Shown one piece after another: positions 17,101 through 22,956 of a DNA stretch of 41,928 nucleotides. Location of the stretch: positions 1 to 41,928 of the forward strand of contig DEPT01000020.1 in NCBI GenBank assembly GCA_002358905.1, given 5' to 3'. A program made the translations under genes and the position numbers. How positions within the stretch are numbered: position 1 is the stretch's first letter; each line of letters starts with the position of its first letter. The notes beneath the pieces were generated by a model. The model worked only from the letters and a program-made list of their open reading frames with translations, did no database searches and was not told the origin of the DNA. This DNA comes from Akkermansiaceae bacterium UBA3385. Lineage in GTDB: Bacteria > Verrucomicrobiota > Verrucomicrobiia > Verrucomicrobiales > Akkermansiaceae.

Positions 17101-17691
17101 CGCTACAATCGCGGCAAGTGGAGCCACGCCTTCATCGGCACGGCGGGCACCATGGAAGCCGACTACAAGCGCAGCGCCATGAGCTACAGCACGGATGGCG
17201 ACACGGATGGCACCGCCTTCGGCCTGATGTATGAAGTGAGCCGCAGCATGAAGCTGAGCAACCGCAGCACGCTGAGCCCGGTGGTCAATATCGCCTACCG
17301 CCACACAGCGGTGGACAGCTACAGCGAAAGCAGTGCCGATGCAGCCCTGAATGTGGGCAAGCAGAGTCTGGATACCGTGACAGCCGGCGCAGGTGCCCGC
17401 TATGCCGCCGTGGTAGGCCAGCGGATGCTGAACCGCGCCTGCGGATTCGAGGCCCGCGCCCTGGTGAAGTATGACCTCGGCGACCGCCAGAGCACCACCA
17501 GCACCGGCTTTACCGGCTACGCCACGCGCGCCGGCATCGAGAGCGCTGAGCTGGGCGCCTTCGGTGTGGAGCTGGGCGCCGGCATCTCCGTGCCTGTGGG
17601 TACCGGCAGCATCTTTGCCGATGGCGCTGTGGAACTGAGAAGCGACTACACGAACTTCAATGCTACCGTGGGCTATAGAATCCAGTTCTAA
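11125..17691 (+). CDS. Giant autotransporter (type Va) with repeated passenger
   Basis: This 2188-residue protein is exported through the inner membrane and then probably through its own C-terminal barrel. Residues 1 to about 43 form an extended signal peptide with basic LRRALLAI start and APAIA before the likely cleavage. The passenger (about 44-1900) is rich in Thr, Ser, Gly and Asn with beta-helix-type repeats; five modules each begin with a version of (N)NGTLVLGGNI (around residues 343, 573, 811, 1111 and 1411). Modules three and four (residues 823-1122 and 1123-1422) are near identical. The 12-strand beta-barrel domain covers about 1914-2188 and ends in the expected aromatic residue (YRIQF). 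The passenger's N-terminal third is AT-richer than the rest. Role is unknown; adhesion or surface coating is plausible. A terminator follows. Confidence 0.92.
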   Translation: MKLHLPTALRRALLAITALLSPSVVTTTISTATLTVITAPAIAEDLTITETKITEDITYNNVTVSSSSANLYSTTQNANFTAGTLTVDSNGKLVVGSTSYDGSSRFNFYASKFKIENGGSITFVENPQVYATDTLYDLLVGVKQDDSIRVHNTKVYGAGHKDLTSEFLTSKIRHYMVQTNCYLTLTSGDLAINSSFEDDLLTFRVYVGDGNAENGEAKATIADGVEIAHTDTSKKNRLYGLAIYRDGSLNVGKGNNALTLANCVIGAKMVSNRDIVFSNTDFRASNGDYKYSEADVTVNGKITFANTSSSQTTVYGSLTANGEIAIEGNNYIKLNSSTVLNLGGKINNSGSLTLGGTINLNAANFTHSTASSFDDVAYNGYEVTTTTYLGVITGTGTVAGSATWKVGGNTATYNAGDVTVTTTDKSTYRVSSGNVDLSTVLESNDTNKILLCGGNLVVNTDISSLIPEITTVDGAASTVTINTSLNQNALTATDDKTITLCGTGSYVINGTDLSLGTGIMISDSEWSGTVKTTGATAVSGAVNTTGWNNTELNGTTTVNNGATLTLGGNTKLNGLLENNGSVVLGGTITVDNTAFTAGTRERYSDENNGYKIIDTTYTVLTGGAATGTATWNVGTQSATYEDGMVIVAGIEDTAVYYVRNGDVAYTRALANDTTTFSLDGGHLVLNESLKDTQSIEWKSTVSWLNINNAAVELKSSQLSTVGAGNFTLIAPDGGTYIIDKKVGDIVELTLGTGVTLSDEHWWGWVKTVGDTTVSSDLDTTDWKNTELNGTTTVNSGATLTLGGNTKLKGQIVNNGTLVLGGNIDVLGSMTHTSKATFATTSAASDLGTESGSGFASSLDVYSVVEGNSATGSATWTVDGQAAHYDSGKVSLLTGKDTSTWWMNAAAAYSSISGNFVTGSTTTLALNTEDGTLQLDTDPGVKLVSKKAATIEIGNGVTLNAAQLDASAADVTLRGNGTYTLESGANALNTRVGLSDTGWRGTVNTTGDTSALELDTLGVSGSVVELGSDAHTLADRDQEVAADLNSTGSMSLSGNKLTLNGENTLGSLNVGSLAITGGSTTITNGLTTGRESSVATGATLSLSGNSTLGGKISNSGTLVLSGKIDVLGSMTHTSKATFATTSDAGDLGTESGSGFATTLDVYSVVEGNSATGSATWTVDGQAAHYDSGKVSLLTGKDTSTWWMNAAAAYSSISGNFVTGSTTTLALNTEDGTLQLDTDPGVKLVSKKAATIEIGNAVNLNASQLDAIEAVVTLSGNGSYTLESGANALNTGVGLSDTGWRGTVNTTGNTTALELDKLGVSGSKVELGNASHTLAARDQEVAASLNSTGSISLSGNKLTLSGENTLGSLNVGSLAITGGSTTITNGLTTGGESSVATGATLSLSGNSTLGGKITNSGTLELGGNITVNKDTFKPGEAVENVIGYFIGSNTTPNSTNSGFEAACWDITIAEGGTITDKGATWKLVGDENATFDFAADGTLHAYGSGVGTVFHVAEGDTITYSESNAADFVNSKGEAVSAIQLNGGTLELGAALDTTVKSAAASSVVIADGVTLNASQLDTSAADVTLSGEGSYTMQGQELSGVVELNTGVELDTNEWKGTVYTGSTAQGAALDITALGNSQSTVYLGAQPMRRSMPGETVLESLTATGVGTTEAPGSLTLQKGTSTADALVVNGILTLGSADAAAGLVADSVSLQGLSFAHADSSLVAGSLEGATTLNVQLTDEVLSNKDAGETLTLVTLEKGFEGALTFNGSSETERVRSEDNRKEYTLAWNEAGTALTLTILGTETYVTEQVKPTTHNGKAGVALMTDVFLNSRPQKDTPDGALAGILNAVDAGTATDRDIAAVAGASTAALGMALSGDVERQLSAIRNRSLAGNDAATVTLVDEKSGLVSTEAPARFFAWVNAEGNRAEQNDDSTAAGYTLTSWGGTLGAGIQVNDQLTLGLALTAMYGDLQSDGPDYLKGDMDTAYLSAFARYNRGKWSHAFIGTAGTMEADYKRSAMSYSTDGDTDGTAFGLMYEVSRSMKLSNRSTLSPVVNIAYRHTAVDSYSESSADAALNVGKQSLDTVTAGAGARYAAVVGQRMLNRACGFEARALVKYDLGDRQSTTSTGFTGYATRAGIESAELGAFGVELGAGISVPVGTGSIFADGAVELRSDYTNFNATVGYRIQF
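13591..15390 (+). repeat. 900-bp tandem duplication inside autotransporter
   Basis: Bases 13591-14490 and 14491-15390 align without gaps at an exact period of 900 bp (300 codons). The stretch 13694-13946 is identical to 14594-14846 over 253 bp; other parts differ at scattered sites. Similarity fades into more diverged modules on both sides. Being in frame, gain or loss of a unit would only change passenger length. Confidence 0.95.
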
Positions 17692-17712
17692 GCATTTCCC
17701 GCACAAGAAAAC

Positions 17713-17748
17713 AAAAAATCACTTGAGAATCCCTCAGGTGATTTTTTT
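17713..17748 (+). terminator. Terminator after autotransporter
   Basis: A 10-bp stem (17718-17727 with 17733-17742, one G-U pair) extended by an A-run/T-run, ending in seven T. It begins 22 nt after the stop codon and may work in both directions. Confidence 0.88.
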
Positions 17749-17783
17749 GTCGCCGCCCGCTGGGCGGGAAATTTAATCAATGC

Positions 17784-17811
17784 TCAATCGTCAATTGTCA
17801 ATCGTCAATTC
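17784..17811. repeat. Four tandem heptamers TCAATYG before dapA promoter
   Basis: TCAATCG, TCAATTG, TCAATCG and TCAATTC follow one another at 17784-17811 and end one base before the -35 box of the dapA promoter (17813). The element may be a simple sequence repeat or multiple binding sites. Confidence 0.75.
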
Positions 17812-17812
17812 C

Positions 17813-17840
17813 TTGACTTTTGCCGCTGACGCGGTATAAT
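17813..17840 (+). promoter_or_regulatory. Promoter of dapA-dapB-folK-panB
   Basis: TTGACT (17813-17818), 16-bp spacer, TATAAT (17835-17840). The ATG at 17865 is 24 nt after the -10 box. The longer in-frame reading starting at 17820 lies between the two boxes and is not a real start. Confidence 0.8.
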
Positions 17841-17864
17841 ATCCTCGTAAGACTTTCCCGAATC

Positions 17865-18746
17865 ATGAAATACCAGGGACTTTATACTGCAATTGTTACC
17901 CCCTTTAAGAATGGTCAGGTGGATTATGATGCCTACAAGGCATTGATTGAAGCCCAGATTGCCGGCGGCGTGGACGGCATCGTGCCCATGGGCACCACGG
18001 GCGAATCCCCGACCGTAAGCACCGAGGAACACCTCGAGATTATCCGCGTGTGCATCGAGACCGTGGCCGGCCGCTGCCAGGTGATTGCCGGCACCGGCGC
18101 CAACTGCACCGCCGAAGCCATCGAACTGACCAAGGCTGCCGCCTCCATGGGTGCGGATGGCACCCTGCAGGTCTGTCCGTACTACAACAAGCCCAACCAG
18201 GAAGGCGTGTACCAGCATTTCAAGGCCATTGCCGAGGCTACTGACCTGCCCATCATGCTGTACAGCATTCCCGGCCGCAGCGGCATTGAGATTGCCGTGG
18301 AGACCGTGGCTCGTCTGGCTGCCGACTGCCCCACCATCGTGGCTATCAAGGAAGCCGGTGGCAGCGTGGAGCGCGTGAACCAGCTGGTGCAGGCCCTGCC
18401 CGCCGATTTCGCCATTCTGAGCGGCGACGACGGCCTGACCGTGCCCTTCATTTCCTGCGGCGCCGTGGGTCTTGTTTCCGTGACATCGAATATCGCTCCC
18501 GCCGAGATGAAGGAACTGGTGGATACAGCGATGAACGGCGATGGCAAGAAGGCGCTGGAGCTGCAGAAGAAATATTATCCGCTCATGAAGGGCCTCATGT
18601 CTCTGGATGTGAACCCGGTGCCCGCCAAGGCAGCCCTGGCGCTGCGTGGACAGATTGGCTGGGAAATTCGTCTTCCGCTGGTACCGCTGGCCGAAGAGAA
18701 GCACGGCAAGCTGGCCGCCCTGCTCAAGAGCTTTAACCTGCTGTAA
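17865..18746 (+). CDS. dapA: 4-hydroxy-tetrahydrodipicolinate synthase
   Basis: DapA condenses pyruvate with aspartate semialdehyde, the committed step to diaminopimelate and lysine. The 293-residue length fits the family (about 292). The fold is a TIM barrel; visible signatures are GLYTAIVTPFKNGQVDYDAY at the start, VPMGTTGESPT (about 42-52), the YNKPNQEG loop with the LYSIPGRSG tyrosine, and the Schiff-base Lys162 in AIKEAGG. The start at 17865 gives the usual N-terminus and lies after the promoter. It is first in a four-gene operon, 6 nt before dapB. Strong codon bias toward GCC, CTG and AAG suggests high expression. Confidence 0.97.
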   Translation: MKYQGLYTAIVTPFKNGQVDYDAYKALIEAQIAGGVDGIVPMGTTGESPTVSTEEHLEIIRVCIETVAGRCQVIAGTGANCTAEAIELTKAAASMGADGTLQVCPYYNKPNQEGVYQHFKAIAEATDLPIMLYSIPGRSGIEIAVETVARLAADCPTIVAIKEAGGSVERVNQLVQALPADFAILSGDDGLTVPFISCGAVGLVSVTSNIAPAEMKELVDTAMNGDGKKALELQKKYYPLMKGLMSLDVNPVPAKAALALRGQIGWEIRLPLVPLAEEKHGKLAALLKSFNLL

Positions 18747-18752
18747 AACGTC

Positions 18753-19487
18753 ATGATGAAAATTCTCGTAACCGGCATTTCCGGACGCATGGGTCAGGCG
18801 GTGAAGCAGGCTGTGGAACTGAACGACGGCACCGAGCTGGGCTCCACGCACGATGTGGGCCAGGATATCGCCGCTGCCATGAGCGCTTCCGACTGCGCCA
18901 TCGACTTCTCCTTCCACGGCTTCACCCCCGAGCTTCTGGCCACCGCTGTGGCGCAGGGCAAGCCACTCGTCATCGGCACCACCGGCCACACCGATGAGGA
19001 ACGCGCCGCCATTGCCGAAGCCGCAAAGCAGATTCCCATCGTGTTCGCTTCCAACTACTCCGTGGGCGTGAACACGCTGTTCTGGCTCACCCGCAAGGCC
19101 ACGCAGATTCTCAAGGATTACGATATTGAAATCATTGAGATGCACCACCACCACAAGCTGGATGCCCCCAGCGGCACCGCCCACACCCTGGCCGAAGTGG
19201 TGTGCGAGGAAACCGGCATGGATTACAACAAAGACGTGATGCACGGCCGCGAGGGTCTGGTGGGTGCCCGCCCCCAGCGCCAGATCGGCATGCACTCCAT
19301 GCGCGGTGGCGATGTAGTGGGCGACCACACCGTGATGTACGCCACCGATGGCGAGCGCGTGGAGCTCACGCACAAGGCCTCCAGCCGCATGACCTTTGCC
19401 GGTGGCGCGGTGCGCGCTGCGCTCTGGCTGGCTGACAAGCCCGCCGGTCTGTACAACATGCAGGACGTGCTCGGTTTCACCGACTAA
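18753..19487 (+). CDS. dapB: 4-hydroxy-tetrahydrodipicolinate reductase
   Basis: DapB reduces the DapA product using NAD(P)H, the second step of the diaminopimelate branch. The protein has 244 residues. The Rossmann motif ILVTGISGRMGQAV is at about residues 4-17, the substrate-binding signature EIIEMHHHHKLDAPSGTA is near 128-145, and the C-terminal GGAVRAALWLADKPAGLYNMQDVLG closes the fold. Two ATGs stand in a row at 18753 and 18756; either could be the start. The 6-nt gap after dapA means transcription is shared. No Shine-Dalgarno is visible. The length is a little shorter than the E. coli enzyme (273). Confidence 0.96.
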   Translation: MMKILVTGISGRMGQAVKQAVELNDGTELGSTHDVGQDIAAAMSASDCAIDFSFHGFTPELLATAVAQGKPLVIGTTGHTDEERAAIAEAAKQIPIVFASNYSVGVNTLFWLTRKATQILKDYDIEIIEMHHHHKLDAPSGTAHTLAEVVCEETGMDYNKDVMHGREGLVGARPQRQIGMHSMRGGDVVGDHTVMYATDGERVELTHKASSRMTFAGGAVRAALWLADKPAGLYNMQDVLGFTD

Positions 19488-19491
19488 CCCC

Positions 19492-19998
19492 ATGGCTGCC
19501 GCTGCAACCATGCGCCGCTGTGTCTTTTCCCTGGGTTCCAACCTGGGGGACAGGCTGGCTGTACTCGAATCTGCCTGCGATTACCTGGCCGATATCTTCG
19601 GCGGGCTGCGTTTATCACAGGTGTATGAAACGGAACCCGTGGGCTGCCCGGAGGGGTCGCCCAGCTACCTGAATGCCTGCGTAGAGGTGGAAACTGATAT
19701 GCCGGCCGAGGAGATTCTGCAGCTTTGCCTGCGCATTGAGACCGAACTGGGGCGCACCCGCAGCGGCGAATACGGCGAAGCCCGCACCTGCGATATCGAC
19801 CTCATCTGCTGTGGCTCGGAAACCATCCATTCCACCGCTCTTACCCTGCCTCATCCCCGGGCCCACCAGCGGGAATTCGTACTGCGCCCTCTTTGTGACC
19901 TGGATCCGCAGCGAATCCTTCCCGGGCAAGCACAGACAGCAGCCCAGCTTCTGGAGCAACTTCCCGCGGGCCCGAAGGTCACCCCTTACCCTCTCTGA
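19492..19998 (+). CDS. folK: 2-amino-4-hydroxy-6-hydroxymethyldihydropteridine pyrophosphokinase
   Basis: HPPK transfers pyrophosphate from ATP to 6-hydroxymethyl-dihydropterin in folate synthesis. From 19492 it has 168 residues. The N-terminus RRCVFSLGSNLGDRLAVLE is the family start, VYETEPVGCPEGSPSYLNACVEVET follows, then ELGRTRSGEYGEARTCDIDLICCG with the Mg-binding Asp pair, and LPHPRAHQREFVLRPLCDLDP. The ATG at 19492 comes 4 nt after the dapB stop; a second ATG at 19510 removes six Ala-rich residues and is equally possible. The open frame extends upstream into dapB but that part has no family similarity. It is the third gene of the operon. Confidence 0.93.
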   Translation: MAAAATMRRCVFSLGSNLGDRLAVLESACDYLADIFGGLRLSQVYETEPVGCPEGSPSYLNACVEVETDMPAEEILQLCLRIETELGRTRSGEYGEARTCDIDLICCGSETIHSTALTLPHPRAHQREFVLRPLCDLDPQRILPGQAQTAAQLLEQLPAGPKVTPYPL

Positions 19999-20014
19999 TT
20001 CCAGATAATCCGAT

Positions 20015-20788
20015 ATGACTACATCTGAAAAGATTGCCGCCATAACGGCAAAGATGGGCAAGACAGCCATTTCCCAGCTCACCGCATACGATTATCCAAC
20101 CGCACGCATGGTGGATGAATCCGGCATTGATATGATTCTGGTAGGTGACTCTCTGGGAATGACGATGCTGGGCTACCCGGACACAACGCATGTAACGCTG
20201 GCACACATGCTGCACCATGGGGAATGCGTAGCGCGCGCCGCCAAAAACGCCCTTGTGGTGCTGGATATGCCCATTCACACATTTGACACCCCTGAACAAG
20301 CAGTAGAAAATGCCCGCAAGCTCATGTCCACGGGAGTGGATGCCGTCAAATTGGAAGGTGGACGCAGCAAAGAAGCAGAAATCCGCGCCATAGTTCAGGC
20401 AGGCATTCCGGTGCAAGCGCATATAGGTCTGTTACCCCAGAAAGTCAAAGAAGAAGGCGGCTACCACATGAAAGGCAAGACTGACACCGAGGCAGAAGCC
20501 CTGATGGAGGATTTGCTGGCCGTTGTCAGAGCCGGAGCTTTTTCCGTTGTCATCGAATGCACTCGGCACAGCGTTGCTGCCAAGCTTACCGCAGCCAGTC
20601 CCATCCCGACCATCGGCATCGGCAGCGGGCACGGCACCTGCCACGGAGAGGTTAGCGTTTTTCACGATCTGGTCGGAGGCTTCCCTTGGTTTATTCCGGG
20701 CTTTGTCACTCCCAAGGCCAACATCGCCGCAGAGATTCTCCGCGGCGTAGCAGAATGGAAAAACGAGTTACAGGTGCCGCAAAATTAA
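20015..20788 (+). CDS. panB: 3-methyl-2-oxobutanoate hydroxymethyltransferase
   Basis: PanB adds a hydroxymethyl group from methylene-tetrahydrofolate to ketoisovalerate, the first step toward pantothenate and CoA. In 257 residues the TIM-barrel signatures are seen: LTAYDYPTARMVDESGIDMILVGDSLGM (about 21-48) with the metal-binding Asp, MPIHTFDTPEQA near 86, VKLEGG near 112, IPVQAHIGLLPQ near 130 and the late GIGSGHGTCHGEV near 207. It is 16 nt after folK, the last gene of the dapA operon. The link between a folate gene and a folate-using enzyme is sensible. A terminator sits about 27 nt downstream, inside the convergent gene. Confidence 0.96.
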   Translation: MTTSEKIAAITAKMGKTAISQLTAYDYPTARMVDESGIDMILVGDSLGMTMLGYPDTTHVTLAHMLHHGECVARAAKNALVVLDMPIHTFDTPEQAVENARKLMSTGVDAVKLEGGRSKEAEIRAIVQAGIPVQAHIGLLPQKVKEEGGYHMKGKTDTEAEALMEDLLAVVRAGAFSVVIECTRHSVAAKLTAASPIPTIGIGSGHGTCHGEVSVFHDLVGGFPWFIPGFVTPKANIAAEILRGVAEWKNELQVPQN

Positions 20789-20790
20789 CC

Positions 20791-21231
20791 TCATTGCGGC
20801 AGATTTTCAACAATCAAGGCGCGTTGTTCAAACCAACGCGCTTTTTCTTCACTCTGCGGCAGTCCCAATGAAGCGATATACCCTGCACGATATGCAGCGG
20901 CAAGCGCAGCACATGCAGCAGGCTGACCAGCCAGAGCCTTACGGTGCAGCGCCACAGCATCTGCATACGCAGGGGCATAGTCTTCCACACTGCTCTGCGG
21001 ATTATGCTGCTGGAGCCACGCCAGCAGCAACACTCGAAAAACCTCCGCATCCTCTGCCAACATGGCACGCTGCCACGTAGTTGCAGGGAGCTTAGAGGTA
21101 GATACAACACCACTTCGGACCTCCTGCCAGATACGGGAAAACTCCCCCTGGTCCAGCGTAAGCGGATCCCCGCCGTCCAGCAAGGAAGCGCAGGCAATCG
21201 AAGGCAAAAGAAAGGGCAGCAGCACCTTCAT
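20791..21231 (-). CDS. Exported protein with Sel1-like C-terminus
   Basis: This 146-residue protein has a signal peptide (KVLLPFLLPSIACA, cleavage near residue 15) and no lipobox. The C-terminal part, ALAAAYRAGYIASLGLPQSE then EKARWFEQRAL (about 106-138), reads as one Sel1/TPR-like helical repeat. The middle is helical and Ala-rich. Its start codon shares one base with the stop of the preceding gene (TAATG), so the two are coupled. Its last codons contain the plus-strand terminator of panB; the gene ends 2 nt from the panB stop. The function is not known; Sel1-like proteins usually serve as protein-protein scaffolds. Confidence 0.78.
   Translation of the reverse strand: MKVLLPFLLPSIACASLLDGGDPLTLDQGEFSRIWQEVRSGVVSTSKLPATTWQRAMLAEDAEVFRVLLLAWLQQHNPQSSVEDYAPAYADAVALHRKALAGQPAACAALAAAYRAGYIASLGLPQSEEKARWFEQRALIVENLPQ
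20816..20846 (+). terminator. Terminator of dapA-panB operon
   Basis: An 11-bp stem with one G-U (20816-20826 with 20834-20844), a 7-nt loop and the run TTTTT. It lies within the last codons of the convergent minus-strand gene. Confidence 0.8.
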
Positions 21232-21668
21232 TATTTCAGCAGATTAGCAGAACGCCGGGCGAAGTGGTGAGTCATCACCGTCCACAGTTCCTGCAACTTT
21301 TCCTCCTCAAAATAGGGTTCTTTCTTCAGGTCCCACATCACGGCACTCACGCGGTTCTGAGCCCGGGCCAATTCCTCCAACTGGGCATCAGAACCATGCA
21401 GGATAGGACGAAGCAAAGAGAACTTATGCATTAACTTACTCTTCACACTCTTGGCACTCTTAGCATCTGAAATAGTCTTCAGCATAGTCTCAGCCTCCGT
21501 CAAAGCTGTAATTTCAGCCTTGAACGCACGGTCCAGATTTGCAGATGAAACCTTCTTGGCATTACGGGCAGAGCTTTCCTTCTCTTCGTCATCCTTTGCA
21601 AAAAGCGGAGCCGGAGCAACCAGAGAAACGCCCATCAACAGAGACAACAGAAGTAAGATGTTACGCAT
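21231..21668 (-). CDS. Exported helical protein, unknown function
   Basis: From the ATG at 21668 this protein has 145 residues. It starts with a signal peptide (RNILLLLSLLMGVSLVAPAPLFA, cleavage near residue 25), followed by an acidic/lysine-rich stretch (KDDEEKESSARNAKK) and a predominantly helical body with many Lys, Glu and Leu residues. The longer frame starting at 21674 uses TTG and is less likely. It is likely periplasmic. I recognise no family. A single nucleotide overlap links it to the Sel1-like gene downstream, so both probably act in the same envelope process. Confidence 0.72.
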   Translation of the reverse strand: MRNILLLLSLLMGVSLVAPAPLFAKDDEEKESSARNAKKVSSANLDRAFKAEITALTEAETMLKTISDAKSAKSVKSKLMHKFSLLRPILHGSDAQLEELARAQNRVSAVMWDLKKEPYFEEEKLQELWTVMTHHFARRSANLLK

Positions 21669-21673
21669 AGTCA

Positions 21674-21725
21674 ATTATAAATCAGGGTTCGATTGAAGAA
21701 TAACACATAGGAGGGTAGCTGTCAA
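21674..21725 (-). promoter_or_regulatory. Promoter(s) of the small exported-protein pair
   Basis: On the minus strand TTGACA (21720-21725), 17-bp spacer and TATTCT (21697-21702). A second candidate -10, TATAAT (21674-21679), ends only 5 nt before the ATG but has no good -35 box. Confidence 0.55.
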
Positions 21726-21788
21726 ACGGTAAGCTCCGCTTTTTTAAGCTGCCCCATAAGAAACACACCTATAATTTCCGAAAAAAGC

Positions 21789-22868
21789 TCACAATCCCAG
21801 CGAGGATGCCAATGCAGACGCAACGCGCCGGAACGCGTCAGACACAGGATTCGTTTCCGGAGACTCCAAAGCCACCGGCGTTCCTTCATCGCCACAAGCG
21901 CGGGTGAGAGTATCCAGCGGCAGTTTACCCAGCAACGGTACACCAAGTTTGGCGGCTTCACGCTCACCACCGCCTTCACCAAAAATATGGTAGATATTGT
22001 TATCGCTCGGGCAGTGGAAATAGCTCATATTCTCCACAATGCCCAGAATCGGGGTATTCACTCGCTGGAACAGCCCTACTGCCTTCCGGGCATCAATCAG
22101 AGCAACTTCCTGGGGCGTCGTCACAATGACAGCTCCTGCCAGGCTGACCGTCTGCACAATGGTAAGCTGAATATCACCCGTACCCGGAGGCATGTCGAGA
22201 ATCAGGACATCAAGCCCGCCCCACTCCACATCACGCAGGAACTGCTGCACATAACGTGTAGCCAGAGGTCCACGCACAGCCAACGGAGTATCGCCATCCA
22301 CCAGCAGCGCCATGGAAAGCAACTTCACACCGTGAGCCTCCACGGGCAGGAATTGTTCCTTTTCGCTGCAGCCAGGGCGTTCTGTCGTACCAAACATCAA
22401 GGACATTGAGGGGCCATATAAATCCAGATCCAGCAGACCTACCTTATATCCTAATCCGGAAAGGGCCACGGCCAGATTGGCCGAAACAGTGCTCTTACCC
22501 ACCCCGCCTTTGCCAGAGGCAACTGCTATCACATGCTTCACCCCGGGAACACTGGATTTCCAATCATCCGGGTTATCCCCTTGTTCTCGTTCCGCTTTCT
22601 TCTGTTCCGGAGCGTAGTGCTTCATCTGCACATCATGAGAGGTAACCCCCGGCAGCTCACGCAGCACACTCATGACACGCTCATATATATAACGAGGTAC
22701 ATCAGAGTTCTTACTTTCCACCAACAGGGATACAACCACGCGTCCTTCAGGGCTGACGGAGATATTGTTCACCAGGCCAAAAGCCACTATATCCCGACTG
22801 AATCCGGGGTATTTCACCGTAGTCAGAGCAGCACGCACAAGCTCAGGTGTCAATTGGGTTTCACTCAT
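21789..22868 (-). CDS. mrp: Mrp/NBP35-type Fe-S cluster carrier ATPase
   Basis: Mrp (ApbC) is a deviant-Walker P-loop ATPase that carries and transfers iron-sulfur clusters in the cytoplasm. The 359-residue protein has an N-terminal MIP18/DUF59 domain (about 5-85), then the P-loop domain with VASGKGGVGKSTVSANLA (residues 117-134, signature lysine present), LDLDLYGPS, LDMPPGTGD and VTTPQEVALIDARKAVGLF. The usual cluster-binding CXXC is altered: ENMSYFHC ends at Cys286 and continues Pro-Ser-Asp, so the second Cys is missing. Such variants are also known from Bacteroidota-type Mrp proteins. Its ATG lies 6 nt after the -10 box. Confidence 0.93.
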   Translation of the reverse strand: MSETQLTPELVRAALTTVKYPGFSRDIVAFGLVNNISVSPEGRVVVSLLVESKNSDVPRYIYERVMSVLRELPGVTSHDVQMKHYAPEQKKAEREQGDNPDDWKSSVPGVKHVIAVASGKGGVGKSTVSANLAVALSGLGYKVGLLDLDLYGPSMSLMFGTTERPGCSEKEQFLPVEAHGVKLLSMALLVDGDTPLAVRGPLATRYVQQFLRDVEWGGLDVLILDMPPGTGDIQLTIVQTVSLAGAVIVTTPQEVALIDARKAVGLFQRVNTPILGIVENMSYFHCPSDNNIYHIFGEGGGEREAAKLGVPLLGKLPLDTLTRACGDEGTPVALESPETNPVSDAFRRVASALASSLGL

Positions 22869-22874
22869 GCCCGC

Positions 22875-22903
22875 ATTTTACCACCACTACAGGGCCGGAG
22901 CAA
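22875..22903 (-). promoter_or_regulatory. Leaderless promoter of mrp
   Basis: On the minus strand TTGCTC (22898-22903), 17-bp spacer, TAAAAT (22875-22880). Six bases separate the -10 box from the mrp ATG, so transcription should start at or next to the A of the start codon. Confidence 0.68.
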
Positions 22904-22917
22904 GTCTAACATTTGTC

Positions 22918-22946
22918 TTGCTAATCATATCCTCATCGTGTAGAAT
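22918..22946 (+). promoter_or_regulatory. Promoter of UDP-glucuronate decarboxylase gene
   Basis: TTGCTA (22918-22923), 17-bp spacer, TAGAAT (22941-22946), facing away from the mrp promoter. It rules out the ATG at 22945, which overlaps the -10 box, and favours the ATG at 22957. Confidence 0.65.
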
Positions 22947-22956
22947 GAAGCCGTCT

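Noticed and set aside
15109..17706. 865-codon open frame on the minus strand opposite the autotransporter
   Set aside because: Antisense shadow: the repetitive, GC-biased codons of the autotransporter avoid stops in the opposite frame. The translation shows no domain, no promoter, and mirrors the repeats of the sense gene.
17805..19541. 578-codon open frame opposite dapA and dapB
   Set aside because: It spans two well-defined enzymes and their promoter and is low-complexity in composition; codon bias of the sense genes explains it.
22765..22956. 64-codon N-terminal extension of the UXS frame
   Set aside because: It overlaps mrp on the other strand and the divergent promoters, and the Rossmann motif starts right after the ATG at 22957.
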